The notes: a model not told the origin generated them from the sequence alone. A DNA stretch of 64,000 bases from Lachnospiraceae bacterium (GCA_024404495.1 JAKSPT010000007.1:17303-81302); one strand, 5' to 3'; positions 8,614 through 18,014 are shown, numbered from the stretch's first letter. Made by a program: numbers and translations.

Positions 8614-9969
8614 TCAGAAACCGCGGTTTTTCAGGTCGGAAACGAGCCCGACGTAGAATTCGGTCACGTCAAAGCCGGGATAATCGGCGCGGTCGAGGTC
8701 GATGACGTCGGCGTGGGAAATGCCTCGGCTGCCGGGGATCTCAAGGAAGGTGTAGTCGTCACCGAAGGCAAAGGAAGGCTCCGAAACGAGCCCGTCGTTC
8801 GGCCCGTCGAAGTGACCCGCAAGGTAATAAGTCAGCCCGAGCGGGAAGGGAGAGGCGAGGGGCGCGTTCAGAACGGAACCGACGCTGTGGCAGTAAATGC
8901 CCTCGGGCTTGTCCCATGCGGCATCGTACGCTTTGCATTTTTCGTCGGTCAGATCGGTCACGGCGGCGAGAAAATCCGGGCTTTTGTCCCCGAGCTTTTT
9001 CGCGGCGGCGTTGTAGGCAGCGGCGACCTTCTCCTGTACGCCCTTATCCACCTTGTTCAGCAAATAGTCGGCGAAGAGACAGCCGCGGTGCGGGGTGTTG
9101 ACCGTGGTCAGCGAGGCGACGAGCGGGGCGATCCCTTCGTTCGCGATCGCACAGCGGCAGTCGAGCCCGCCCTTGGAATGGGCGATGATATTGACCTTTT
9201 CGCATCCGGTCTCCTTCACGATCTGCCGGACCCTTTCGGCGAGAAAGGCGGCGGAAACGGCGACCGGCTCGGCGGAATCGTGATTGCCGAAATATACCTC
9301 CGCGCCGTTCTTTTTCAGCTCCTTCGGGATCCTGCCCCAATAGCAGAACAAACGGGAATCCCGGAAAAAGACGCCGTGAACGAGAAGGATCGGATATTTC
9401 GTGCGGCAGACGTTATCTCCCTTCCTTGCCTTGTTGCGGTTAATGCGGCAGCGCTCGGTATTCAGCTCGAAATCAACGGTGCGGATGATGCGGAAGAGAC
9501 AGATGACGTTCGCGACCGGGACGAGCCCGAGAAGAAAGCCGATCACGCGGGTTTTGATTCCGAGCCCGGCGGAGGTCAGATAAACCGACACGATCCCGTT
9601 CCAGAAGGTGACCGCCTCAACGCCGACGCAGATCGCCGCGCCGATGAGAAACCGTTTCCGGTCGTCCGGGACGAGAAAGCAGGCGGCGGTCAGCTGCAGG
9701 ACTGCCGACCCGACCGAGGAATATAAAAACGCGCGCAGAACGGTCAGCCCGTGCCCGAGAAACGTCAGACGCAGGGAGGAATACCCGGCGCAGAGGAGGA
9801 GGGGGAGCAGGTTGACGAGCAGCGCGATCCCGGCGGCAACGTAATACCCGACCGGAAACCATCCGGCGGGGAGGAAGGCGGAAAGCGTATATACCGACGC
9901 CGCGGGGATCAGAAGAAGCGCGAGGAGAAGCGGAAGAAAATACCGCGTAAAAAGCCGTTTCTTTTCCAT
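8614..9969 (-). CDS. membrane-anchored lipase-like alpha/beta hydrolase
   Basis: A 451-residue protein with an N-terminal membrane domain (about five helices within residues 1-170) and a C-terminal triacylglycerol-lipase-like domain. The latter shows YPILLVHGVFFRD (oxyanion loop), the nucleophile elbow IIAHSKGGLDCR near residue 263, and TTVNTPHRGCLFADYLL, a lid-like signature shared with Burkholderia/Pseudomonas-type lipases. It would act on a lipid or lipid-linked substrate at the inner face of the membrane. It is first in the operon with ahcY and the glycosyltransferase; the functional link is unclear. Confidence 0.75.
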   Translation of the reverse strand: MEKKRLFTRYFLPLLLALLLIPAASVYTLSAFLPAGWFPVGYYVAAGIALLVNLLPLLLCAGYSSLRLTFLGHGLTVLRAFLYSSVGSAVLQLTAACFLVPDDRKRFLIGAAICVGVEAVTFWNGIVSVYLTSAGLGIKTRVIGFLLGLVPVANVICLFRIIRTVDFELNTERCRINRNKARKGDNVCRTKYPILLVHGVFFRDSRLFCYWGRIPKELKKNGAEVYFGNHDSAEPVAVSAAFLAERVRQIVKETGCEKVNIIAHSKGGLDCRCAIANEGIAPLVASLTTVNTPHRGCLFADYLLNKVDKGVQEKVAAAYNAAAKKLGDKSPDFLAAVTDLTDEKCKAYDAAWDKPEGIYCHSVGSVLNAPLASPFPLGLTYYLAGHFDGPNDGLVSEPSFAFGDDYTFLEIPGSRGISHADVIDLDRADYPGFDVTEFYVGLVSDLKNRGF

Positions 9970-10001
9970 CGTGTTCAGCTCCGTAAAAATGATCTTTCCT
10001 T

Positions 10002-10030
10002 ATTATGCCACACCGGCGGCTTTTTGTCAA
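10002..10030 (-). promoter_or_regulatory. promoter of the lipase-ahcY-glycosyltransferase operon
   Basis: On the minus strand TTGACA (10025-10030), 17-base spacer and CATAAT (10002-10007), about 30 bases before the lipase start. Confidence 0.8.
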
Positions 10031-10057
10031 TCTTTTGCGGGAAAAAACAAAAACGCC

Positions 10058-10086
10058 TTGCAAATGACGGGGTTTTCGGTTATAAT
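10058..10086 (+). promoter_or_regulatory. promoter of the esterase-GDPD-fucosidase operon
   Basis: TTGCAA (10058-10063), 17-base spacer and TATAAT (10081-10086), about 35 bases before the esterase ATG. It is divergent from the lipase promoter. Confidence 0.8.
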
Positions 10087-10120
10087 GGAAGCAAAGACGA
10101 ACCGACGAAAGGAACCGAAA

Positions 10121-10981
10121 ATGAAACGCTTTGACAGACCCGAAAACGGCGCGGAACAGACGCTGATCTACAAGAAAACGAAGGAACGCGATATCATCAT
10201 GGAGTTCCGCCCGCCGCTGAACAAGGTGTGGGAAAAAGCTCCCGTTTACGTCATCATACCGGGCGGCGGATGGTGCCGCGCCGTTGCCGTTGATATGCTC
10301 GGCTTTTCTGCGCTCTCGGTCGAAGCGCTCCGGAAGGAGGGCTGGGCGGTCGCCTCGCTCGAATACCGCACGGTCGCCGAAAACAACGTGAAGATGGATA
10401 CCGTCGTTTCGGACGTCATGGACGCCGGCAGGTACCTCTCGAAATTCCGGAAGGAGCTCGGGATCGATCCGTTCCGCATCGTCACCTCCGGTCATTCGGC
10501 GGGCGGGCATCTTGCGCTGATGATGGCGCTTGCGCCGCAGGAAGCCTACACGGTCGATTCCCCCTTTGACCCGGTGAAGGACCGCTTCGGCGTCGTCGCC
10601 TCGGCGCCGCTCTCCGCTCCGACGATATTGTACCGCGATTCGGTCGGGTATCTCCCCGATCGCTTCGGTACCGAGCATCTTTTCCCGGAAGGCGACTATT
10701 CCCTTTCCGCGCACAAGAACTCGCCCTACGATTATATCACGCCGCTCTCCGTTCCGATGCTGATGGCGTACGGCACGCACGACAACCTCGTTTACGCCGA
10801 AAACAGCGTCCGCTTCCATGAAAAATGCCGTTCGGTCGGTGCGCCCTGCGAGCTCTGCGGCTCGGTCTACGGCGGGCACTGCTTCGAGCCGATGATGGAA
10901 GGGAAGACCTCCGAGCCCGGTTTTGAAGGGGTGCAGAAGATCGTGACCGATTTCGTCAGACGCTTCGCGCCGAAAGGATAA
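10121..10981 (+). CDS. alpha/beta hydrolase (acetyl-xylan-esterase-like BD-FAE family)
   Basis: A 286-residue cytosolic hydrolase. The HG-type oxyanion region reads VIIPGGGWCRAV, the nucleophile elbow TSGHSAGGHLALMMA (Ser near residue 128), and a late acid/His pair is in AYGTHDNLVY and GGHCFEP. Sequence style fits the BD-FAE/Aes-like esterases that deacylate sugars, often encoded beside glycosidases. It starts the operon with the glycerophosphodiesterase-like gene and the fucosidase. The ATG at 10121 follows AAAGGAACC; longer in-frame forms run back across the promoter and are rejected. Confidence 0.8.
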   Translation: MKRFDRPENGAEQTLIYKKTKERDIIMEFRPPLNKVWEKAPVYVIIPGGGWCRAVAVDMLGFSALSVEALRKEGWAVASLEYRTVAENNVKMDTVVSDVMDAGRYLSKFRKELGIDPFRIVTSGHSAGGHLALMMALAPQEAYTVDSPFDPVKDRFGVVASAPLSAPTILYRDSVGYLPDRFGTEHLFPEGDYSLSAHKNSPYDYITPLSVPMLMAYGTHDNLVYAENSVRFHEKCRSVGAPCELCGSVYGGHCFEPMMEGKTSEPGFEGVQKIVTDFVRRFAPKG

Positions 10982-10985
10982 CGGT

Positions 10986-11816
10986 ATGATGATTTTTGAT
11001 TTGCGGAAAACGAACGGCGTCCTTCTTGCCGCGCACCGCGGGGTCAGCGGCGGGAACATCCCATGCAACTCGCTTCCCGCGTTTCAGGCGGCGATACGGC
11101 AGAAGGCGGAGATCGTCGAGCTCGACGCGGATATGAGCGAGGACGGCGTCCTTTTCGTTCAGCATCCCGGCATGGAAAAGGTGCATCTCCGCATGAAGGA
11201 CTCGATTCGCAATTTCTCCGCCGAAACGGTGAAGTCCTTCGTCCTTTCCAACTGCGACCTCGGACGCACGCAGTATCATATCCCGACTCTGGAGGAGGCG
11301 CTCCTTCTGCTCCGGGGCAGGGCGGTCGTCAACATCGACAAGTTCTGGGATCACCCGGCGGAGATCTCGGCATTGGTGCGCCGCCTCGGGATGGAGGATC
11401 AGATCCTCATCAAATCCGCGCCCAAACCGCAGTACCTTGACGCCGTGGAGGAATACGCCCCGGACCTCGCCTTTATGCCGATCGTAAGCGGAGAAAACAC
11501 CGTCCACGACGAGTTGAACGCGAGAAACATCAACTATATCGGTACCGAGGTGATCTTCTCCGAGGAGGAGATGTCGGTCGCCTCGAAGGAATACGTCGAT
11601 ATGCTGCACGGAGAGGGCAAGCTCGTCTGGGCGAACGCGATCGTCTATAACTACAAGGCGGTGCTTGCGGCGTGGCACAACGACGACGTTTCTGTTATCG
11701 GCGACCCCGCGCGCGGCTGGGGCTGGCTCGCCGACCGCGGTTTTGATATCATCCAAACCGATTTTCTCTACGAATGCCGCGATTATCTCGTGAAATCCGG
11801 AAGAAAACCCGAATAA
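10986..11816 (+). CDS. glycerophosphodiester phosphodiesterase-like protein
   Basis: A 276-residue TIM-barrel protein of the GDPD/UgpQ family, which hydrolyse glycerophosphodiesters to glycerol-3-phosphate and an alcohol. Seen are AAHRGVSGG (catalytic His17 region), ELDADMSEDGVLFVQH, PTLEEALLLL and a C-terminal GADRGWGWLADRGFDIIQTDF-type ending (here DPARGWGWL..IIQTDF). The usual PENT after HRG is PCNS and the usual HD after the strand is HP, so metal-binding residues differ from the classical enzyme; substrate may differ too. It has no signal peptide. It follows the esterase by 4 bases. Confidence 0.8.
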   Translation: MMIFDLRKTNGVLLAAHRGVSGGNIPCNSLPAFQAAIRQKAEIVELDADMSEDGVLFVQHPGMEKVHLRMKDSIRNFSAETVKSFVLSNCDLGRTQYHIPTLEEALLLLRGRAVVNIDKFWDHPAEISALVRRLGMEDQILIKSAPKPQYLDAVEEYAPDLAFMPIVSGENTVHDELNARNINYIGTEVIFSEEEMSVASKEYVDMLHGEGKLVWANAIVYNYKAVLAAWHNDDVSVIGDPARGWGWLADRGFDIIQTDFLYECRDYLVKSGRKPE

Positions 11817-11846
11817 CGCTATTCTGAATACACGGAGGAAACGCTT

Positions 11847-13184
11847 ATGTCATCCTACAAGACGAAAAAAACGCCCGGCAATACCGCGTGGTTCACGCAC
11901 GACCGCTTCGGTATGTTCATTCATTTCGGCATCTACGCGATGGCAGCGCGCCACGAGTGGGTCAAATACTACGAGAGCACGCCCGAGGCGCAGTATCAGA
12001 AGTATTTCGACCACTTCGATCCCGATCTTTTTGACGCCCGCGAGTGGGCGAAAGCGGCGAAGAAGGCGGGCATGAAATACGCCGTGCTGACGACCAAGCA
12101 TCACGACGGCTTCTGCCTTTTCGATTCCGCCGTCACCGATTACAAGATCACGAACACGCCCTTCGGACGCGACCTCGTGAAGGAATACGTCGAAGCCTTC
12201 CGTGCCGAGGGGCTGAAGGTCGGCTTCTACTATTCGCTGATCGACTGGCATCATCCGATGTTCCCGCTCGACAAATTCCATCCCCGCCGTAACGACGCGA
12301 ACGCGCCCGAGCTCGATCGGGGCAGGGATATGACCGTCTACGCGAAATATATGCGCGATCAGGTGACCGAGCTTCTGACGAACTACGGCAAGATCGACAT
12401 CCTCTGGCTCGACTGGTCTTATCCGGAAGAGTGGAACGCACCGGAATGGATGCAGTTCGGCGGCACGAAGGGCAAGGATCAGTGGGAGAGCGAAAAGCTG
12501 ATCGCGACCGTCCGTTCGATCGCGCCGGAGATCATCATCAACAACCGCGCCGACCTCAAACAGGACCTCTGGACGCCCGAGCAGTTCCAGCCGATCGAAT
12601 GGGTGAAGGACGAAGAGACGGGCGAAAAGGTCGTTTGGGAGGCTTGTCAGACCTTCTCGGGCTCATGGGGCTACTACCGCGACGAATTCACCTGGAAATC
12701 GCCCGAAATGCTGATCAATATGCTGGTCAACACCGTTTCCATCGGCGGCAACCTGATCATGAACGTCGGACCGACCTCAAGAGGCTATTTCGATCACCGT
12801 GCGACCGAGGCACTTGACGCCTACGCCGCGTGGATGAAGGTCAACGGCCGCTCGATCTACGGCTGTACGATGGCGGAGCCGGAATTCAAGGCGCCGGAAG
12901 GAACGAAGCTGACGCAGAGCGAGGACGGCAAGCGGCTCTATATCCACCTGCAGACCTATCCCTTCGGTGCGCTTCAGTTCCCGGGACTCGACGCTTCCCG
13001 CGTGGAGTACGCGCAGTTCCTTTCGGACGGCAGCGAGGTCCGTTACCGCGCCAAGGCGCCCTCCGCGGTCCCAAGCGACCACATGGCGGACCGTTCCTCC
13101 TGCACCGTTCCCACCACCGTTTTTGTGCTTCCCACCGTTCGTCCCTACGGGCTTTCTCCGGTCATTGAAGTGTTCCTGAAATAA
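11847..13184 (+). CDS. alpha-L-fucosidase, family GH29
   Basis: A 445-residue retaining fucosidase without signal peptide, so it acts on imported oligosaccharides. The N-terminal barrel shows HDRFGMFIHFGIYAM, KYAVLTTKHHDGFCLFDS and the nucleophile in DILWLDWSYPEEW (Asp189). A Trp-rich substrate loop follows, and a beta-sandwich C-terminal domain (from about residue 340) ends the protein. A GGAGG site precedes the ATG. Third gene of the operon with the esterase and the phosphodiesterase-like gene. Its probable substrates are fucosylated host glycans such as mucin or glycolipid headgroups, which is an inference. Confidence 0.93.
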   Translation: MSSYKTKKTPGNTAWFTHDRFGMFIHFGIYAMAARHEWVKYYESTPEAQYQKYFDHFDPDLFDAREWAKAAKKAGMKYAVLTTKHHDGFCLFDSAVTDYKITNTPFGRDLVKEYVEAFRAEGLKVGFYYSLIDWHHPMFPLDKFHPRRNDANAPELDRGRDMTVYAKYMRDQVTELLTNYGKIDILWLDWSYPEEWNAPEWMQFGGTKGKDQWESEKLIATVRSIAPEIIINNRADLKQDLWTPEQFQPIEWVKDEETGEKVVWEACQTFSGSWGYYRDEFTWKSPEMLINMLVNTVSIGGNLIMNVGPTSRGYFDHRATEALDAYAAWMKVNGRSIYGCTMAEPEFKAPEGTKLTQSEDGKRLYIHLQTYPFGALQFPGLDASRVEYAQFLSDGSEVRYRAKAPSAVPSDHMADRSSCTVPTTVFVLPTVRPYGLSPVIEVFLK

Positions 13185-13211
13185 GAACCGGCAAAAAGCA
13201 GGGAGACCGAA

Positions 13212-13619
13212 ATGAAAAAGATTATTACCGCCGTGACGTGTATTCTTCTCGTTGCGTGTCTGTGCGCCTGCGGCGGAAAAGAAAGCACGGTAAAGGTCAT
13301 CGACGTGGAGTCCGGTACCTATTCCGAAAAGGATATCGCGTCCGCGATTGACGTGATCGTAAAAGAATTCGGGAAAAACTGGAAGGGCTGCACGCTGAAA
13401 GAAATCCGTTATGCCGGAGACGAGCTCTGCGCGAAAGAAAAGGAGTATGCCGAAAGGTTCGACGCTGACGAGGTGATCGTCCTGCTCTCTTCCTTTGACG
13501 TCGATTCCTCGGGCGGAGACGGTTCTCTGAATCCGGACAGCACCTATACCGATTGGAACTGGATTCTGGTCAGGGCGAACGGCGGCAAGTGGCGCCACGT
13601 AGAACACGGATATTGGTAA
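13212..13619 (+). CDS. small lipoprotein of unknown function
   Basis: A 135-residue protein with a lipoprotein signal peptide (lipobox VACLCACG). The mature part has the pattern SGTYSEKDIASAIDVI..EF and ends DWNWILVRANGGKWRHVEHGYW. Small lipoproteins with this W-x-W-x-LVR ending (DUF4829-like) are common in gut Clostridia and have no known role. It is the last gene before a terminator and probably part of the fucosidase transcript. Confidence 0.7.
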   Translation: MKKIITAVTCILLVACLCACGGKESTVKVIDVESGTYSEKDIASAIDVIVKEFGKNWKGCTLKEIRYAGDELCAKEKEYAERFDADEVIVLLSSFDVDSSGGDGSLNPDSTYTDWNWILVRANGGKWRHVEHGYW

Positions 13620-13631
13620 AAAACAAATAAT

Positions 13632-13671
13632 ACCCGCCGCAAGGGACTTCATAATCCTTTGCGGCGGGTTT
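13632..13671. terminator. bidirectional terminator
   Basis: A long stem (ACCCGCCGCAAGG/CCTTTGCGGCGGGT) followed by TTTCG. It lies between the small lipoprotein gene and the converging ceramidase-like gene. Confidence 0.85.
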
Positions 13672-13687
13672 CGTTATGCGTTTGGAT

Positions 13688-15277
13688 TCAGGCGCCGATC
13701 GCTTTCCGGAACGCCTCCGCGATCGCGTTTGCGATCTCGGGACCGACCGAGTTGGTCTCCTCGTAGTGGTCCTCGCCGGTTTCGTCCTTGATCCTGTCGA
13801 TATAGGGCGCGTCGGGGTTCAGAAGGAACTGAGAGGGCGGAATGACGTAACCCATCTCGTCGTTGCAGAGCCCGACGAGGAGGAGCTTTTCAAAGCCCGC
13901 TTCCGCGGCGATACCGTTCAGCGGTTCGGGGTCGGATTTTTTCAGAGCGGAACCGCCGAGAGCAAGCTCGGGCGTCAGCTCGCAGGGAAGGAGCCCGATC
14001 GCGAGTTTCCCGATCTTTACGACCGAAAGCTCGCTGACCATATAGTATTCGCCGTTCGGATCCCCGCCTTTGATCTCGGAGCCGAGGATGCCGAGGAATT
14101 TATAATACTGGAAGACGATATTATCAAGCGGAACCTCAAATTTGACGGTGCTGACCGCTGCCGACGGGGCAACGACCGTCTCGTTGTTGATCGAAAGAGC
14201 GTATTCCGCGAGCCGTTTTCCGGTAAGATCGCGGTTCTTCACGGCGTCGTCGCCCGAGAAGGGCTCGGGAATCTGCGCCTCGGTCATGATCAGCCCGCCG
14301 ATCGCACCGGGGAAGAAGATGCCTTTGTCCCCGGTCTTTTCCTCCACGGTGTCGATGAGGACGCCGGGATAATCGCGGCTGACGAGCTTATTGTCGCCCC
14401 GCATCGATTCGGCGTGCGCGGCGTAGAAGAAGAGACGGACGCCGTTTCCTTCCTCCTTCGGCTGAAAACGGAGCTGATAGAGGTTCGGGTCAAAGCATTT
14501 CGGGTTTCTCGAATCCTTCTGGAGGTCTCCGGTGTCGACCGAGCCGCAGTACAGTCTGCCCGCGGCGCGGTTTTCGTAGGCCTCCTTTGCCGCTTCGGCC
14601 GCCGCCGCTTTCAGGTTCTCCATAAAGTCCTTGTTCTTCCCGTCGATCCCGGTCGGACCCCAGAGCCCGAGGGTATCGATCCCGGCGTGGGTGTGGGTCG
14701 CGTAGACGTTGACCGAGACGCATCCGCTCTCCTTCACGAGGTCGGAAAGACGGGAACGGATCTCGTTCACGACGTCGGAGCTCAGCCCCACGCAGTCGAT
14801 CCCGATCATCAGAATCCCGCCCTCGCCGCCGTCAAGCCAGACGGCGTTTGCTCTCTGCAGGTCGGAAACGCCCGCGATCTCCCATCCCTGATGGTATCCG
14901 GCGATATAAAGCGGTTCGTCGGTCTTTTCGGGGATCGCGATCTCACGGCTGCCGAAGCCAACCGTCCAAGTGGGCTCATCGTCCGGGATCGGCGGATCGG
15001 TTTCGGGTGCGGGTTCGGTCTCTTTGACCGGCTCGGTCGCGGGTTCCGTTTCCGGTTCGGTCTCGGCGCCTGTTTCCGGTGCGGTCTCGTCGGTACCGGG
15101 GTCATCGGTTTCGGTCGGCTTTTCGGTATCTTTCGTTGTTCCGGACGTTTCGGGAAGGGTATCGGAGGCGGCGGGATCGCTTCCCGGCGGGTCGGTTTCC
15201 TTCGCGGGCGGATCGGCTGCCGCGCAGGAGGAGAGGAAGAGCGCGGAGAGAAGGAAGAAAATCAGTAATCTTTTCAT
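13688..15277 (-). CDS. neutral/alkaline ceramidase-like lipoprotein
   Basis: A 529-residue lipoprotein (signal peptide with lipobox LFLSSCAA), then a Thr/Glu/Pro-rich tether to about residue 120, then a domain of the neutral/alkaline non-lysosomal ceramidase family. Supporting motifs: VGFGSREIAIP, the metal-site YATHTHAGID, AAHAESMRG, SRDYPGVLID, FFPGAIGG and a late GLCNDEMGYVIPPSQF. Ceramidases hydrolyse the N-acyl bond of ceramide; some bacterial relatives act on other amides, so the substrate is inferred only. The ATG at 15277 begins a classic lipoprotein leader; upstream in-frame codons would spoil it. Last gene of a three-gene operon. Confidence 0.75.
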   Translation of the reverse strand: MKRLLIFFLLSALFLSSCAAADPPAKETDPPGSDPAASDTLPETSGTTKDTEKPTETDDPGTDETAPETGAETEPETEPATEPVKETEPAPETDPPIPDDEPTWTVGFGSREIAIPEKTDEPLYIAGYHQGWEIAGVSDLQRANAVWLDGGEGGILMIGIDCVGLSSDVVNEIRSRLSDLVKESGCVSVNVYATHTHAGIDTLGLWGPTGIDGKNKDFMENLKAAAAEAAKEAYENRAAGRLYCGSVDTGDLQKDSRNPKCFDPNLYQLRFQPKEEGNGVRLFFYAAHAESMRGDNKLVSRDYPGVLIDTVEEKTGDKGIFFPGAIGGLIMTEAQIPEPFSGDDAVKNRDLTGKRLAEYALSINNETVVAPSAAVSTVKFEVPLDNIVFQYYKFLGILGSEIKGGDPNGEYYMVSELSVVKIGKLAIGLLPCELTPELALGGSALKKSDPEPLNGIAAEAGFEKLLLVGLCNDEMGYVIPPSQFLLNPDAPYIDRIKDETGEDHYEETNSVGPEIANAIAEAFRKAIGA

Positions 15278-15287
15278 ATCGGAATCC

Positions 15288-15719
15288 TCACATCCGGTCA
15301 AGCAGACCGTTTGAAATCAGACGGAGCAGGGAACGGAGCACGTCGAAGAGGCGCACGCCGTTGACCTTGGAAAAAAGGACAGTAAACAGAAAGGCGAGAA
15401 GCAGAAAAACGAGGCAGAGGATCAGGTACAGAACGAAAACGAACGGTCTCGTTTTCCCCTTCGGCAGACAGAACCAAAAGAGCAGAGAAGGGAGGAGGAG
15501 CAGAAGGAAGGGGATCACGCATTTCGGCGCGATCTTTGCCGTGATCAGCTGATCAAAGATCGGCGCGAGGAGTTCCTTTGCGTCCTCTCCGACCGGGAGC
15601 AGACGGATCAGCCCTCCGAGATGCCGGAGCAGGAAGCAGGCGGAAAGGACCGCAAACGCGGTCAGGAGCAGCGCCGTTCCCACGGCAAACGCCAAACGGC
15701 GAATTTTATCTTTTTTCAT
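15288..15719 (-). CDS. small integral membrane protein, unknown
   Basis: A 143-residue protein with about three hydrophobic helices (residues 10-32, 66-86 and 90-115) and positively charged ends. Its ATG overlaps the stop of the upstream glycosidase-like gene (ATGA) and the ceramidase-like gene starts 10 bases later, so the three are co-translated. No family is recognised. Confidence 0.65.
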   Translation of the reverse strand: MKKDKIRRLAFAVGTALLLTAFAVLSACFLLRHLGGLIRLLPVGEDAKELLAPIFDQLITAKIAPKCVIPFLLLLLPSLLFWFCLPKGKTRPFVFVLYLILCLVFLLLAFLFTVLFSKVNGVRLFDVLRSLLRLISNGLLDRM

Positions 15720-17848
15720 TTTTCGACAGGCGTGATCCGAAGCACGAAGAGATCAACGGGATTCCCGGAAACGCGCAGGAAGCCGCGCTTTCCGATCTCT
15801 TTTTCGGCGATCTTTTCGTTCTTCTCGTTCAGTACCTCGACCTTGAAGGCGTTTCCGTCAAGATAGGCGCCGGGGTCGAGTGACAGTCCCGCGCTCTTCG
15901 TCTTTTCGTCAAGCACGGCGAAGCCGAGCATCGTCCCGTTCAGACGGTAGAAACCGGCGCGCACGCCTTTGGGCTCCTTGAAGAGCGGGCAGTCGCCGAT
16001 ATTGTCGCCGTCGGTGAAATAAGGCAGATACGCCTTGCGGAGCGCGGCGAGGCGCTTCAGCGTTTCGCCGAAGACCGGGTAATCGCCGATCAGCGCGGAG
16101 CCGTTCATCAGACCGGGCTTCGAGGGGTAGGCGTTCATCATCGCGTTGTCCATGAAGATGTACTTGGCAAAGAGCGGGGAGGAGTCGACGTTGATGTTCG
16201 GGCGCTCGGTTTCGACGACGTAGAGGTAGGGACGGTAGTCGGTCATGCCCTCGTTCCACCACAGCCACGTCCACTGGGTGTCGCAGTTGTCGATATCCGA
16301 TTCCATAAAGAAGGTGGATTCGCCCGAGAAATGCGCCTCGGGGTATTTTTTATAGGTTTCGAGGCGGTAATTGTTGATCAGCTCGTGGAGCGCGTCGTTG
16401 CCGCCGCAGAGGATGTACTGATCCCACGCGATCGAGGGCATACCGAGCTCGTCGCGGCAGAAGCGGAGCGACTCGTTGACCGCGTCCTTCCACCAATCCT
16501 GATTGAGGTCGCCCATATTGAATGAGCTCCAGCGCTTCATATAGGGTGCGCGGAAGACCGGGATCGCCTTGATGGTCTCTGCCCACGTCGCGTTGACCGG
16601 AAGACCGCGCTCGGTCGCCTGCTTGTACCAGATCTGCACGAAGGAAACGAGCGGATAGACGTCAACCCCCTTTTCGCGGCAGACCTTCACGTTCTTCTTG
16701 AAGGTCTCGATGCCGCCGTACTCGGGGTAGAGGGTGTCCTTCGTATAGGGGAAATAGTCGGAATTCGACCAGCCCCAGAGGTTCATCGCGGAAAGTCCGT
16801 GTTCGGCGATATCGTCTGCGAGGCGGGGCATATCGTAGTAGGTCCACGCCGCGTCCTCCGGGTCCTTCGGATAACCCGAGCCCATCCACACGGTACGGAA
16901 GCCCATCCATTCCTTCATGCACCGCGGCACGGGAACGACGCGCTTCTGATTCTTTTTGACGAAGGCTTTATAGGCGCCGATGCCGTTGACCCAGCCGCCG
17001 AGGTGAGGCGTCAGAACGTAAACGCCCGAATCGTAGGTCTCGCCCTTTTTCAGGTCGAGGTACTGCATCGAAGCGATACGGACGGTCCGGTCGTCGTGAT
17101 TGAGCTTGACCCAATAGGTATCGTTCGAGCCCATCCAGTATTTGTTTTCGGGACCCCAGCCCCACGCCTGCCGGTAGAGCGAAAGACCGGCGTTCAGCGA
17201 GCCGTAATCCAGCCAGCGTCCGCCCATCGCGCGGTCGGCGCCGTTTGCCGGGAAGAGACCGGCGGGGGAGAAGAACTGACCGGAAACCGTGCGGTTTTCG
17301 CCGTAGAAGCGCTCGCGGGAGCGCTCGTTGCTGTCCTGCTCGGCGTAGGGATTCATATGAAAAAGGGTGGTCGTGAAGCGGGCGTTTTCCTCCCCGCTGA
17401 CGGCGGCGAGCCCTTCGAGGTTCGGGAAAAGGATCTGACGGACGGCGGTGTCAGAGTGATTGGTGACCGTGCAGCGCATCTCCACCGAAACGCCGTCGGG
17501 ATCGGGGGTGAGGAGGATTTTCACCTCCACGCCGCCCTCGGTCTCGGCAAGGAACGGCATCTCGATATTTTCGGAGAGCATTTCGTAGCGGATCTCTACG
17601 CCGCCGTTCTTCGCGCGGATCACGGGGGTTTTCTTATTGTATTTCCCGTTGGGAGAAAGGCGGAGCAGATCGTAGTCAAGGTGGACCGGATAGGCAAGAT
17701 CGACGAGCCCGCAGGGGGAGGCGATGAACTCGGGAGACCCCGGTCTTCGCAGAGAGACGACGGCACCGGTCGAAAGGTCAAGGACGAAGCGGTTTCCGTT
17801 CAGCGTGAACGCCGCGGTATTCGCCGTTTCATTTCTCATGACGCGCAT
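15716..17848 (-). CDS. glycoside-hydrolase-like protein (DUF6259-like)
   Basis: A 710-residue protein without signal peptide. The N-terminal part (about 1-290) looks like a beta-sandwich, followed by a TIM-barrel-like region with EWMGFRTVWMGSGYP, a Trp-rich MNLWGWSNSDYFPYTK, IAWDQYILCGGNDALHEL, SGESTFFMESD and a C-terminal beta domain. This arrangement resembles GH36/GH27-like clan D enzymes and the uncharacterised DUF6259 group. Candidate catalytic acids are the Asp in IAWDQY and the Glu in SGESTF, but that is a guess. The ATG at 17848 lies 8 bases after GAGG. Confidence 0.6.
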   Translation of the reverse strand: MRVMRNETANTAAFTLNGNRFVLDLSTGAVVSLRRPGSPEFIASPCGLVDLAYPVHLDYDLLRLSPNGKYNKKTPVIRAKNGGVEIRYEMLSENIEMPFLAETEGGVEVKILLTPDPDGVSVEMRCTVTNHSDTAVRQILFPNLEGLAAVSGEENARFTTTLFHMNPYAEQDSNERSRERFYGENRTVSGQFFSPAGLFPANGADRAMGGRWLDYGSLNAGLSLYRQAWGWGPENKYWMGSNDTYWVKLNHDDRTVRIASMQYLDLKKGETYDSGVYVLTPHLGGWVNGIGAYKAFVKKNQKRVVPVPRCMKEWMGFRTVWMGSGYPKDPEDAAWTYYDMPRLADDIAEHGLSAMNLWGWSNSDYFPYTKDTLYPEYGGIETFKKNVKVCREKGVDVYPLVSFVQIWYKQATERGLPVNATWAETIKAIPVFRAPYMKRWSSFNMGDLNQDWWKDAVNESLRFCRDELGMPSIAWDQYILCGGNDALHELINNYRLETYKKYPEAHFSGESTFFMESDIDNCDTQWTWLWWNEGMTDYRPYLYVVETERPNINVDSSPLFAKYIFMDNAMMNAYPSKPGLMNGSALIGDYPVFGETLKRLAALRKAYLPYFTDGDNIGDCPLFKEPKGVRAGFYRLNGTMLGFAVLDEKTKSAGLSLDPGAYLDGNAFKVEVLNEKNEKIAEKEIGKRGFLRVSGNPVDLFVLRITPVEK

Positions 17849-17904
17849 AAGTGATACCTCGTTTCCGGTCGGCGATTATCGGAAACGCCGACCCCTTTTT
17901 CAGC

Positions 17905-17933
17905 ATTATAACAAAAATCCGGGAGGATGTCAA
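17905..17933 (-). promoter_or_regulatory. promoter of the DUF6259-membrane protein-ceramidase operon
   Basis: On the minus strand TTGACA (17928-17933), 17-base spacer and TATAAT (17905-17910). Confidence 0.85.
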
Positions 17934-17985
17934 TCTCTTCGTTTGACGGTTTTTTCAAAAAAAAGAGAAAAAACCGAAAAGCCTC

Positions 17986-18014
17986 TTTTCAAATCGGGCA
18001 CGGTATGCTATAAT
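17986..18014 (+). promoter_or_regulatory. weak promoter of the GH43-like gene
   Basis: TATAAT (18009-18014) is clear; the -35 at the 17-base position is only TTTTCA. Confidence 0.5.

Noticed and set aside
6261..8705. An 814-codon plus-strand frame
   Set aside because: It is the antisense shadow of the glycosyltransferase and ahcY genes; high GC at third positions opens such frames. No ribosome site or family match.
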